64,000 nt of DNA from an uncultured Rickettsiales bacterium. GTDB taxonomy: Bacteria; Pseudomonadota; Alphaproteobacteria; Rs-D84. A model generated the notes under the pieces. The model did not search any database. It saw only the letters and a list, made by a program, of their open reading frames with translations, and was not told the DNA's origin. How positions within the stretch are numbered: the first letter of the stretch is position 1; each line of letters starts with the position of its first letter. Below are positions 24,094 through 31,718 of the stretch, one piece after another. The position numbers and the translations under genes are program-made. The stretch is taken from the NCBI GenBank assembly GCA_900546225.1, contig URBZ01000004.1, forward strand, positions 7,481 to 71,480, given 5' to 3'.

Positions 24094-25674
24094 ATGAGAC
24101 AGGGATTATCACAGGATTTAATTGCACGCGTATTGGGCGCGGCACCAAAATATACACTGGACGAACTGGAAAAAAAGTTCCCGCCACGTGCGTTGCCAGA
24201 TGGGGCATTTGTGACGCGTTTTGCGCCCAGCCCGACAGGATTTATGCATTTGGGCGGTCTGTATGGTGCGCTGGTTGATTGTAAATTGGCGCGTGATACG
24301 GGTGGCGTATTTATGTTGCGTATCGAAGATACCGATACCAAGCGCGAGGTTGCGTCCGCCGTTGATATCATTGTTGATTCAATGCATCGGTTCGGTTTGG
24401 AATATAACGATGTGCCGGAATACGGCCCATACTATCAATCGCAACGTCGTGATATTTATCACAGTGTGGCGGCGGATTTGTTGGCGCGTGGGTTGGCATA
24501 CCCGTGCTTTTTGACCGCCGATGATATGGAGCAAATTCGTGCAAATCAAAAAGCAGCCGGATTCGCAACGGGTATATATGGTGAATTTGCGCGCGATCGT
24601 GATTTGACAGATGATGAAATTATGGCGCACTTGGACAATGGCGAAGTACCAACAATCCGTCTGTATTCGGTTGGTGACCCGTCAAAGCGTATTTTCTGCA
24701 AGGACGCGGTTCGTGGTTCGATTGGTTTCCCAGAAAACAACGAAGATATTGTTCTGATTAAATCAAATGACAGATTGCCAACGTACCATTTTGCGCACTT
24801 GGTTGATGATCACTTTATGCGCACAACGCATGTTGTCCGTGGCGAAGAATGGTTGCCGTCGTTCCCGCTGCATGTACAGTTATTCCGTATGATGGGCTGG
24901 ACGCCACCGATGTATATTCACACATCGACGATTGACAAGATTGATGCGGAAACTGGCAAACAGCGCAAGTTATCCAAACGCAAAGACCCAGAGGCGAATG
25001 TTGCGTTCTTTCTGCAAGATGGTTGGCCAACGGCGGCGGTGTTGGAATATTTGGGCAATATCGCGGCATCGGGATATGAAGAGGCAAAATCCAAAGGGCA
25101 GGTTTCGTCCATATGGCAATACCCACTGCGCGTGAAAAAGATTCCTATTTCGGGTGCACTGTTTGATATGAAAAAATTGGAATGGTGGGCACGTGAATAT
25201 ATTGCAACATTGTCTGTGCCTGATTTGGTGCGTTGTGTTACAGATTGGGCAAATGAATACGGCAATGATGTGCAAAAAATGCAGGTTCAAAACCCGCAGT
25301 ATCTGGCGGCAATGCTGGGGATTGAACGCGATAATCCAAAGCGTATACGCAAGGACTTTATCACGTGGGCACAGACGTTGGGCGAGGTTGCATATTTCTG
25401 GGACGCGTTGCAGAACAAAAACACAGAATTTGAATTTAACCGTGATGTCTTGGCGGAATTTTTGAAAACATATAATGCGTCAGATGACAAAGACACATGG
25501 TGGAACAAGATTGTCGCGATTGCAGCAGCGATGGCGGTTAAAAATGGCGATGTTGCAATGAATTTGCGCGTGGCGGTAACAGGACGCACAAATACGCCCG
25601 ACCTGTATTCTGTGATGCAGGTAATGGGTGGCGATATGGTTGAACGCAGAGTAAAGGAGATTATAAATGGTTAA
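24094..25674 (+). CDS. gltX: Glutamyl-tRNA synthetase, Clostridia-like form
   Basis: Class I synthetase charging tRNA-Glu (and possibly tRNA-Gln for GatCAB, encoded at 47750-51200). Signature motifs are present: FAPSPTGFMHLGG (HIGH-type) and RKLSKRKDPEANV (KMSKS-type). At 526 residues it is about 60 longer than most bacterial GluRS, mainly from an N-terminal extension of about 45 residues before the first strand. The segments YHFAHLVDDHFMRTTHVVRGEEW and KRKLSKRKDPEA resemble, from memory, the GluRS of gut Clostridia rather than alphaproteobacterial enzymes, which usually read KLSKRHG. Horizontal replacement is inferred. The next gene starts inside its last codons. Confidence 0.92.
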   Translation: MRQGLSQDLIARVLGAAPKYTLDELEKKFPPRALPDGAFVTRFAPSPTGFMHLGGLYGALVDCKLARDTGGVFMLRIEDTDTKREVASAVDIIVDSMHRFGLEYNDVPEYGPYYQSQRRDIYHSVAADLLARGLAYPCFLTADDMEQIRANQKAAGFATGIYGEFARDRDLTDDEIMAHLDNGEVPTIRLYSVGDPSKRIFCKDAVRGSIGFPENNEDIVLIKSNDRLPTYHFAHLVDDHFMRTTHVVRGEEWLPSFPLHVQLFRMMGWTPPMYIHTSTIDKIDAETGKQRKLSKRKDPEANVAFFLQDGWPTAAVLEYLGNIAASGYEEAKSKGQVSSIWQYPLRVKKIPISGALFDMKKLEWWAREYIATLSVPDLVRCVTDWANEYGNDVQKMQVQNPQYLAAMLGIERDNPKRIRKDFITWAQTLGEVAYFWDALQNKNTEFEFNRDVLAEFLKTYNASDDKDTWWNKIVAIAAAMAVKNGDVAMNLRVAVTGRTNTPDLYSVMQVMGGDMVERRVKEIING

Positions 25675-26413
25675 AACAAAAAAACATTCGCGGGCCCAGG
25701 TTAAACAAGTAAAACGCGATGAACGTGGTGGACATTTATTGCGCATATTGCGTGCAACGGGATTGTTCCGTTGGGAACGCCCCAGCACAAAATGCGAAGA
25801 GGCATTGAATATTTTAACACACGGAATTGGTATTGGTTTGGCGATTGCTGGGCTGACACTGTTGGTTGTGTATGCGGCGTTGGCGGGTAATGCGTGGGCA
25901 ATCGTATCGTGTGCGATTTTTGGTTTGACAATGTTCACATTGTATTTCGGATCAACAATGTGTCATGCGACCATTGGTAAAAAGGGCGAATGCTTCTTTG
26001 AAGTATGGGACAGTGTTGCCATCTATGCGTTGATTGCCGGTACATACACGCCGTTTATGTTGGTAAATTTGCGCGGGCCGATTGGTTGGACGGTGTTTGG
26101 TATTTTGTGGGCGATTGTGATTTTTGGCGCATTTATGAAAATCCGCAATCCAAAGCAGCAACCAAAATGGATGGTGTTGTTGTATCTGGTTATGGGATGG
26201 ACATTGCTGTTTATTTTGCCGGCAATGATAAAATATATTCCTGCGCGCGGTATGTGGTTTATTCTGGCGGGGGGGCTGTCTTATTCCGTTGGGGTCATAT
26301 TTTATTTGTGGCGTAAATTAAAATTCTCGCATGCAATATGGCACTTGTTCGTAATTGGGGGCAGTGTGTGCTTCTTTTTCGCGGTGCTGTTTGGATGCAT
26401 AATCGATTATTGA
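25667..26413 (+). CDS. Hemolysin III / PAQR-family membrane protein
   Basis: Seven-span protein of the HlyIII (YqfA/PAQR) family, 248 residues. Conserved metal-site residues are visible: EEALNILTHG, STMCHAT, VWDSVAIYALIAGTYTPF and FSHAIWHLF. The N-terminal 45 residues are basic and cytosolic. Despite the family name, members are housekeeping integral-membrane proteins (possible hydrolases), so a toxin role should not be assumed. The ATG overlaps the gltX stop by 8 bp. Confidence 0.88.
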   Translation: MVKTKKHSRAQVKQVKRDERGGHLLRILRATGLFRWERPSTKCEEALNILTHGIGIGLAIAGLTLLVVYAALAGNAWAIVSCAIFGLTMFTLYFGSTMCHATIGKKGECFFEVWDSVAIYALIAGTYTPFMLVNLRGPIGWTVFGILWAIVIFGAFMKIRNPKQQPKWMVLLYLVMGWTLLFILPAMIKYIPARGMWFILAGGLSYSVGVIFYLWRKLKFSHAIWHLFVIGGSVCFFFAVLFGCIIDY

Positions 26414-26415
26414 TA

Positions 26416-26442
26416 AAAATGCCGGTTCGCCGGCATTTTTTA
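26416..26442 (+). terminator. Terminator after the HlyIII-like gene
   Basis: AATGCCGG-TTCG-CCGGCATT hairpin, then T6. Confidence 0.85.
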
Positions 26443-26452
26443 TTGATTTTTG

Positions 26453-26458
26453 TATAAT
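26453..26458 (+). promoter_or_regulatory. -10 of thrS
   Basis: TATAAT, with predicted transcription start near 26465. That gives thrS a 5' leader of about 165 nt, unusually long for this window. Confidence 0.6.
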
Positions 26459-26492
26459 ATCGTCCTAGAATGCGTGGGACATGAAAGAATTT

Positions 26493-26543
26493 ATGATTAT
26501 TTTGACATTCACAACAACTACAACAACCCCCGCGGGGGTGTAA
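26493..26543 (+). CDS. Threonine-rich leader peptide upstream of thrS
   Basis: A 16-codon frame inside the thrS leader: ATG ATT ATT TTG, then ACA TTC, then six consecutive Thr codons (26511-26528), then CCC GCG GGG GTG TAA. It reads MIILTFTTTTTTPAGV. Seven of 16 residues are Thr, and the enzyme encoded downstream charges tRNA-Thr. An in-frame ATG at 26481 would give a 20-residue version. The last codons form one arm set of a strong hairpin. This matches the logic of amino-acid-operon leader peptides: ribosome stalling at Thr codons when charged tRNA-Thr is scarce. Confidence 0.78.
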   Translation: MIILTFTTTTTTPAGV

Positions 26544-26570
26544 TTTCTATTTGCGGTTTTTACCGCGCAG
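26526..26570 (+). promoter_or_regulatory. Alternative hairpins of the thrS leader
   Basis: Hairpin A: ACCCC-CGCG-GGGGT (26526-26539), overlapping the end of the leader peptide. Hairpin B: GCGGT/ACCGC (26553-26557 with 26562-26566). CGCGG of A (26531-26535) can also pair with CCGCG of B (26563-26567), so the folds are mutually exclusive. A loose U-rich stretch follows A. No classical U-tract terminator is seen, so the output may be transcriptional or translational. Confidence 0.5.
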
Positions 26571-26630
26571 TGCAATAATCAAACAAAACAAAAAAACAAC
26601 AAAAAACCAAAGTAAGAAAGGTTTATAATT

Positions 26631-28364
26631 ATGTCATATCCAATCGAAACGATTCGTCATTCGCTGGCGCATGTTATGGCGGCGGCGGTTCAGAAACTGT
26701 ACCCAGATGTCAAATTCGCTGGTGGGCCGGCGATTGAAAACGGCTTTTACTATGATTTTGATACAGAGCACAGATTTTCCGAGGAAGATTTTGAAAAAAT
26801 TGAGCATGAAATGCATGCCTTGATTAAATCCAACGGCCGATTTGAACAACGTAATGTCAGTTTGGACGAAGCCAAACAGTTGTTCGCAGACCAACCATAT
26901 AAAATGGAATGGTTAAATGAATACAATGCCGCGGGCGAGGCACTGTCCATCTATACTTTCCGCGATTTTACCGACCTGTGCCGTGGGCCACACGTTGAAT
27001 CATCAAAAGATTTGCCACGTGATGCGTTCAAGATTCGTAATGTTGCGGGCGCATACTGGAAGGGGGACGCGAAAAACAAAATGTTGCAACGTATCTATGT
27101 TGATGCATTTGCAACAAAAGAAGAATTGGAACAGCATTTGAAGAATGTGGCCGAGGCCGCCGCGCGCGACAACCGCAAATTGGGCAAGGATATGGATTTG
27201 TTCCACTTTGAACCAGATTATGCCCCAGGAGCTGTGTTCTGGCACGACAAGGGGTACAAGATTTATCGTCGCCTGATTGAATACATTCGTGGTCGTCAGG
27301 AACGGGCAGGGTATTTGGAAATTTCTACCCCGTCTGTTATGGACAGATCATTGTGGGAACGCAGTGGCCACTGGGCAAAATATGGTGAACACAACTATTC
27401 TGGTAAAACCCAAGATGGTAAAACATTCTGTGTAAAGCCGATGTCATGTCCAGGCGGTATGTTGGTGTTTGGTCAGGGTATTAAATCGTACAAAGATTTG
27501 CCAATGTATCTGGCCGAATTTGGCAAGGTGAATCGTTACGAGGCCGCAGGCGGCTTGTCCGGTCTGATGCGCGTGCGCGAATTTACCCAAGACGATGCAC
27601 ATATTTTCTGCACCGAAGAACAGTTGGAAGCCGAAGTTGTAAAAATCTTGCGCTTTATCAAAGATATTTATGGCAAGTTTGGCTTTGACAAGATTTCGAT
27701 GAAATTGGCAACGCGTAAAGAATCTGAATTTCGTATCGGTTCAGATGAAATTTGGGACAAAGCCGAAGGTGCATTGAAACGCGCGTTGGACGACAATGGT
27801 ATTGAATACGAAATTGCCGAAGGCGACGCCGCATTCTATGGCCCGAAAATCGATAACTATCTGAAAGATTCCATGGGCAGAATTTGGCAGTGTGGTACGG
27901 TTCAGTTGGATATGAATTTGCCAGAACGTTTTGATTTGTCTTATGTTGGCGAAGATGGCGAAAAGCATCGTCCAATTATGTTGCACCGTGCAATGTTGGG
28001 TTCGATTGAACGCTTTATGGGAATCTTGCTGGAATCAACCGGTGGTAATTTGCCATTGTGGTTGTCCCCAGAACCAGTTGTCGTTGCGCCAATTTCAGGC
28101 AAGGTGTCTGAATACGCAACAATGGTTGCCGATGAATTGCGTAATGCGGGCGTGTGGGCGCGTGCCGATTTGCGTGACGAAAAGGTCAACTACAAGATTC
28201 GTGAACTGTCGTTGGCGAAAACACCGGTTATTGCGGTCGTTGGCGAAAAAGAAGCGGCAGACAAGACCGTAACGTTGCGCCGTTTGGGTGTGGACAAACA
28301 GGAAACAATGCCGTTGTCTGAATTTATCGCCCAGATGGTTGATGCGGTCAAGATGCCACGATAA
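26631..28364 (+). CDS. thrS: Threonyl-tRNA synthetase, lacking the N-terminal TGS domain
   Basis: Class II synthetase, 577 residues. The chain opens almost directly with the editing domain (RHSLAHVMAAAVQKLYP, including the HxxxH site, and GPAIENGFYYDFD), followed by DLCRGPHV. The catalytic core shows PMSCPGGMLVFG, GLMRVREFTQDDAHIFC and LHRAMLGSIERFMGILLE. The C-terminal anticodon domain starts near residue 480. The usual 60-residue TGS domain is absent, and the ATG at 26631 has an AAGAAAGG ribosome site. Expression is probably set by the Thr-codon leader just upstream. Confidence 0.95.
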   Translation: MSYPIETIRHSLAHVMAAAVQKLYPDVKFAGGPAIENGFYYDFDTEHRFSEEDFEKIEHEMHALIKSNGRFEQRNVSLDEAKQLFADQPYKMEWLNEYNAAGEALSIYTFRDFTDLCRGPHVESSKDLPRDAFKIRNVAGAYWKGDAKNKMLQRIYVDAFATKEELEQHLKNVAEAAARDNRKLGKDMDLFHFEPDYAPGAVFWHDKGYKIYRRLIEYIRGRQERAGYLEISTPSVMDRSLWERSGHWAKYGEHNYSGKTQDGKTFCVKPMSCPGGMLVFGQGIKSYKDLPMYLAEFGKVNRYEAAGGLSGLMRVREFTQDDAHIFCTEEQLEAEVVKILRFIKDIYGKFGFDKISMKLATRKESEFRIGSDEIWDKAEGALKRALDDNGIEYEIAEGDAAFYGPKIDNYLKDSMGRIWQCGTVQLDMNLPERFDLSYVGEDGEKHRPIMLHRAMLGSIERFMGILLESTGGNLPLWLSPEPVVVAPISGKVSEYATMVADELRNAGVWARADLRDEKVNYKIRELSLAKTPVIAVVGEKEAADKTVTLRRLGVDKQETMPLSEFIAQMVDAVKMPR

Positions 28365-28379
28365 AATGAAAACAAACAT

Positions 28380-28405
28380 ATGGCGCGCTGTTTTATGCGC
28401 GCCAT
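28380..28405 (+). repeat. Inverted repeat downstream of thrS
   Basis: ATGGCGCG (28380-28387) pairs with CGCGCCAT (28398-28405) across a 10-nt loop. No T-tract follows, so it may be a processing or stability hairpin rather than a terminator. Confidence 0.5.
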
Positions 28406-28433
28406 ACTTGTGCAAGAAAGAAAAGGGCAGGAA

Positions 28434-28577
28434 ATGAAAAAAGTATTTTTATTATTGGCGATTGCGGCGATGCCAGCAATGCTGACGGCGTGCGCGCGCA
28501 CATGTGAAACAGAACCGATTGTAGAGGAAAATCATAAACTGATTGTGCCACCACATTTTGGTCAAATGCCTAAATAA
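28434..28577 (+). CDS. Small lipoprotein, 47 aa
   Basis: Short secretory protein with a lipoprotein signal: MKKVFLLLAIAAMPAMLTAC, lipobox LTAC at about residues 17-20. The mature peptide is only about 28 residues (including one further Cys and a Pro/His-rich tail). An AGGAA-type ribosome site precedes the ATG. The size recalls entericidin-like or small alphaproteobacterial lipoproteins, but no family is claimed. It would be acylated by Lnt and possibly sorted by LolA, both encoded in this window. Confidence 0.68.
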   Translation: MKKVFLLLAIAAMPAMLTACARTCETEPIVEENHKLIVPPHFGQMPK

Positions 28578-28593
28578 TTTCGTCATATATTCT

Positions 28594-28621
28594 TTGTGAA
28601 TTGGCTTTTTTATGATATAAT
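28594..28621 (+). promoter_or_regulatory. Promoter of the SPOR gene
   Basis: TTGTGA (28594-28599), 16-bp spacer, TATAAT (28616-28621). A GGGGGG ribosome site follows before the ATG at 28652. Confidence 0.6.
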
Positions 28622-28651
28622 TGTCGCAAAGAACTATGGGGGGATTTCCTG

Positions 28652-29431
28652 ATGAACGAAGATAACAACAATTTGGATTTATTGGATTTAGACGATGCAA
28701 ATGATGTGGACGCATTGCCTGATGCAACGCCGTTTGCCACACCACGCCCGAAAAAGCCATGGTTGCTGATGGCGGTGGGGGTCATTGTAATTATTTTGGC
28801 GACGTATATTATTGTTCGCACGGTTGGTGGAAATTCTTCGTCATCGATAGAGGTTGACTTGGATGCCCCAGCGGTAATTGTTGATGATGGTTCGCTGAAT
28901 GTGCCAGCGCGTCCAGCAGCCGCGCCGGCACAACCAGCCAGTGTGCAACCCGCGCCAGCACCGGCGGCGGTCGCACCGCAACCTGTGCCCGCACCACAAC
29001 CCGTTGCGGCCCCAGTTCAGGAAACAGTCGGAACACCGGTTCGCGTTGTCGAAGACAGAAAGACCGTGACATTTAACCCAGACAAGCCGGTTGCGGCGAA
29101 ACCTGTGGCAAAGCCAAAGGCCGCAACAAAACCAGCGGCAAAAGCGGCACCGAAAAAGGTTGTTAAACAACAGGTTGCCCCAGCACACGGTGGTTGGTAT
29201 GTTCAGTTTGGTTCGTACAGCACCCGCGCATTGGCAGAGGCCGCACAGCGCAAGATTCAGGCAGGCCACCAGAGTTTGTTTGCTGGCAAACAGTTTGTTA
29301 TCTTGGCGGCACAGTTGCCGAATGGTAAAACAACATACAGATTGCGCGTTGCGTTTGCCTCGGCAGCCGATGCGAATGGATTCTGCCGTAATGCAAAATC
29401 CGACGGTCTGGATTGCTATGTTGCAAAATAA
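28652..29431 (+). CDS. SPOR-domain membrane protein
   Basis: 259 residues: an acidic cytosolic N-terminus (about 30), one membrane span (about 36-54, WLLMAVGVIVIILATYIIV), a long Pro/Ala/Val linker (about 80-180, low-complexity), and a C-terminal SPOR domain (about 185-259) with GGWYVQFGSYSTRALAEAAQRKI and TTYRLRVAFASAADANGFC. SPOR domains bind denuded septal glycan strands, so localisation to the division site is expected. It may be the FtsN-like component; the linker and topology agree but sequence alone does not prove it. tatA follows by 18 bp. Confidence 0.85.
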   Translation: MNEDNNNLDLLDLDDANDVDALPDATPFATPRPKKPWLLMAVGVIVIILATYIIVRTVGGNSSSSIEVDLDAPAVIVDDGSLNVPARPAAAPAQPASVQPAPAPAAVAPQPVPAPQPVAAPVQETVGTPVRVVEDRKTVTFNPDKPVAAKPVAKPKAATKPAAKAAPKKVVKQQVAPAHGGWYVQFGSYSTRALAEAAQRKIQAGHQSLFAGKQFVILAAQLPNGKTTYRLRVAFASAADANGFCRNAKSDGLDCYVAK

Positions 29432-29449
29432 TAAGGTAAGGGGAATAAA

Positions 29450-29719
29450 ATGTTTGGACGTTTTGGCTGGGCTGAAATTTTACTGATTGTCGTGCTGGTT
29501 ATGATTTTATTCGGCAGTGCGAAGATCCCATCGATTATGAAAAATCTGGCCGATGGTATAAATGTGTTCAAGAAAGAAATGAAGACCACGCCAGCCGATA
29601 AAGCACCGGTTGCAAAGACCGCTGTGAAAAAGCCAGCGGCAAAGAAAGCCATCACACCAAAGAAAGCGGTTGCCGCGAAAAAGCCGGTTAAAAAAGTGGC
29701 CAAAAAGGTTGTAAAATAA
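29450..29719 (+). CDS. tatA: Twin-arginine translocase subunit TatA
   Basis: 89 residues. An N-terminal span with FGWAEILLIVVLVMILFGSAKIP is followed by the amphipathic helix MKNLADGINVFKKEMK, the TatA/E pattern. The tail (about 45-89) is made almost wholly of Lys/Ala/Pro/Val, histone-like in composition. Family members form the export pore with TatBC, which lie 8 kb away at 37771-38780. It is co-transcribed with the SPOR gene and closed by a terminator. Confidence 0.9.
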   Translation: MFGRFGWAEILLIVVLVMILFGSAKIPSIMKNLADGINVFKKEMKTTPADKAPVAKTAVKKPAAKKAITPKKAVAAKKPVKKVAKKVVK

Positions 29720-29724
29720 TTAAA

Positions 29725-29752
29725 AGCGCGCGAAATTTTCGCGCGTCTTTTT
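29725..29752 (+). terminator. Terminator after tatA
   Basis: A GC-alternating hairpin (GCGCGCGAAA / TTTTCGCGCG), then CTTTTT. Confidence 0.75.
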
Positions 29753-29761
29753 ATGCAAATA

Positions 29762-29789
29762 AAAAACGCGGACAATTTTGTCCGCGTTT
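29762..29789 (-). terminator. Terminator after dksA
   Basis: AAACGCGGAC / GTCCGCGTTT arms. On the minus strand the hairpin is followed by TTTTTT. Confidence 0.75.
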
Positions 29790-29794
29790 GTTTC

Positions 29795-30229
29795 TTACTG
29801 TCTGCGCTGTTCGTATTCTTCTTGTTCTTCGACCGTCATGGTTGCCAATGGGCGCGCCATCATACGGTTCAGACCAATTTCATCGCCAGATACAACACTG
29901 TACCCATATGTGCCGTTTTCAATGCGATCCAATGCGGCATTGATTTTACGCAACAGATTGTTGTCACGCTCTGACATACGCAGATTCATTGTAATATCTT
30001 GTTCATATGTTGCATTATCCGAATCGTCACCGACGCCGGCGGCCTCGGTCTTTTCAGCCAAACGTACCGCACTAAGAACCGAATCGCTGTCGTGCATCAG
30101 TTCTTCTTTCTGTGCCATCAACATTTGATAGAAATATGCCAACTGTTGTTCGCACATATATGGTTCGGACTTTTTCGGTGTGTACTTTGGTGGTAATTCC
30201 AATGTCTTGTAATTCTTCTTGGACGCCAT
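29795..30229 (-). CDS. dksA: DksA-family protein without zinc cysteines
   Basis: RNA polymerase secondary-channel factor of the DksA/TraR family, 144 residues. The coiled-coil tip motif DxxDxA is present (GDDSDNATYEQD), as are the family's NLLRKINAALDRIENGTYGY and RMMARPLATMTVEEQEEYE. The globular domain normally carries a Cys4 zinc finger. Here the positions after GTYGY read SVVSGDEIG, and no Cys remains in that region, so this is a zinc-independent form. It potentiates (p)ppGpp responses by family analogy. It follows trxA by 3 bp on the same strand. Confidence 0.88.
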   Translation of the reverse strand: MASKKNYKTLELPPKYTPKKSEPYMCEQQLAYFYQMLMAQKEELMHDSDSVLSAVRLAEKTEAAGVGDDSDNATYEQDITMNLRMSERDNNLLRKINAALDRIENGTYGYSVVSGDEIGLNRMMARPLATMTVEEQEEYEQRRQ

Positions 30230-30232
30230 TTT

Positions 30233-30550
30233 TTAACCCTTTAATTCATTTATCCATTGTGTCAATGTGTCAGCGTCCATCAGACCAGAGCGTGCCTCTA
30301 TCAATTCGCCGCCCTTGAATGCCAGAACGCTGGGAATGCTGCGAATGCCATATTTCGCAGGTGTGCGTCGATTTGTTTCGTCAATTTCGAATTTTACGAA
30401 TTTGACGTCAGGAATCTCGTCAGAAACTGTTTCAAAAATTGGGCCAAACATACGGCATGGGCCACACCAAGATGCCCAGAAATCAACCAGTGTGATACCG
30501 CCACCCAACATTGAATCAAAGTTTGTGTCGTTTGCGTGTTCCAAAGCCAT
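30233..30550 (-). CDS. trxA: Thioredoxin
   Basis: 105 residues with the classical active site WASWCGPCRMFGP and the cis-Pro loop RSIPSVLAFKGG. It is a cytosolic disulfide reductase. The ATG at 30550 is chosen because AGGAG lies just upstream; the frame extends further 5' without a ribosome site. It is first gene of trxA-dksA and is transcribed divergently from the sufS locus through a shared -10 palindrome. Confidence 0.95.
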   Translation of the reverse strand: MALEHANDTNFDSMLGGGITLVDFWASWCGPCRMFGPIFETVSDEIPDVKFVKFEIDETNRRTPAKYGIRSIPSVLAFKGGELIEARSGLMDADTLTQWINELKG

Positions 30551-30587
30551 CTTTTTCTCCTTAGTTATTGATATTCTGGGCAAGTGT

Positions 30588-30595
30588 ATTATAAT
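30588..30595. promoter_or_regulatory. Bidirectional -10 shared by trxA and sufS
   Basis: The 8-bp palindrome ATTATAAT contains TATAAT on plus (30590-30595) and on minus (30593-30588). It serves transcription in both directions from one site. Confidence 0.6.
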
Positions 30596-30625
30596 CAAGA
30601 CAAAATGCAAGAGAAAACGTATAAA

Positions 30626-31717
30626 ATGAATAAAATCATATACTTAGATGCGGCGGCGTCCGCGCTGAAACCTGAATCGGTAATTACAGCGGAAACAACG
30701 TTTCTGCGTGATGCGTATGCAAATGCGGGCCGTGGGATTTGTGCGCGTGCGATGGCGGTTGATGAAATGGTCACGGCGGCACGTCGTGCGGTGGCGGAAT
30801 TTATGAATGCGGCGGCGGACAATATTGTATTCACATCGGGCGCGACCGATGGGTTAAATCGCGCGTGCCGTATTATTGGTGGCGCGCCAAATTTGCGCGT
30901 GGGTGTATCGGCGTTGGATCATCACAGTGCGCGCTTGCCATGGGTGGCGGCGGGTTGTGATATCATAGAGTGCCCATTGGACGCCGCGATGAATATTGAT
31001 GTGCGCGCCATACCTAATGTTGATGTGTTGGTTATAACCGCGATGTCAAATGTGATGGGGCGCGCGCAAGATGTTGCGGCGATTGTGCGCGCGGCGCGCG
31101 CGAAAAATCCAAATGTTATAACCGTTGTTGATGCGGCGCAGTATGTTGTGCATGATGAAATCGATGTCGCAAATTGGGACGCGGATTTTGTATGTTGGTC
31201 GGCGCACAAGATTGGTGCTGATACCGGATTGGGTATAATGTACATCAAAAATCCGAATCGGTTTCGTCCGGACAAATTTGGTGGCGGAATGGTAAATCGT
31301 GTGAATGCAGACGGCACGTTTACCGTGCAACCAGCCCCCGATTGTTGGGAGGCCGGAACATTACCATTGACCCAGATTGCTGGACTGGCCGCCGCAATCG
31401 AAGATATTTCGTTGCATCGTCCCGATACGACATTGATAAAATATATGTATGACGCGTTGTCGAAAAATCCGCGAATTAAAATTCTGACATCGCGTGATGC
31501 GGCAATTTTGTCGTTTATCATATCTGATATGCATGTGTTGGATTTCGGGGCGTTGGTTGGTGCGCAGGGTCTGTGTTTGCGCGTGGGAAATATGTGCGCA
31601 ACATGGATTCACAATCATTTAGGCATTACGGGCAGCGCGCGTTTGTCGGTTGGTTCTTATAATACAATGTCTGATGCGGCGCGTGCGGTTGATATTATAA
31701 ACAGTGTGGTGAAATAA
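30626..31717 (+). CDS. sufS: Cysteine desulfurase, SufS-like
   Basis: PLP enzyme (class V aminotransferase fold) that removes sulfur from cysteine for Fe-S assembly. About 363 residues. Seen: the N-terminal YLDAAASALKPESV, PLP-binding VVDAAQYVVHDEID, the Schiff-base Lys in CWSAHKIGADTG, and the catalytic-loop Cys in LRVGNMCATWI. ATG 30626 is preferred on family N-terminus; an in-frame ATG at 30605, just after the predicted transcription start, would add seven residues. sufT and sufE follow with 1-2 bp gaps, supporting SufS over IscS. Confidence 0.88.
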   Translation: MNKIIYLDAAASALKPESVITAETTFLRDAYANAGRGICARAMAVDEMVTAARRAVAEFMNAAADNIVFTSGATDGLNRACRIIGGAPNLRVGVSALDHHSARLPWVAAGCDIIECPLDAAMNIDVRAIPNVDVLVITAMSNVMGRAQDVAAIVRAARAKNPNVITVVDAAQYVVHDEIDVANWDADFVCWSAHKIGADTGLGIMYIKNPNRFRPDKFGGGMVNRVNADGTFTVQPAPDCWEAGTLPLTQIAGLAAAIEDISLHRPDTTLIKYMYDALSKNPRIKILTSRDAAILSFIISDMHVLDFGALVGAQGLCLRVGNMCATWIHNHLGITGSARLSVGSYNTMSDAARAVDIINSVVK

Positions 31718-31718
31718 A

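Noticed and set aside
25667..26413. Hemolysin as a virulence toxin
   Set aside because: HlyIII/PAQR proteins are widespread housekeeping membrane proteins; the name does not support toxicity.
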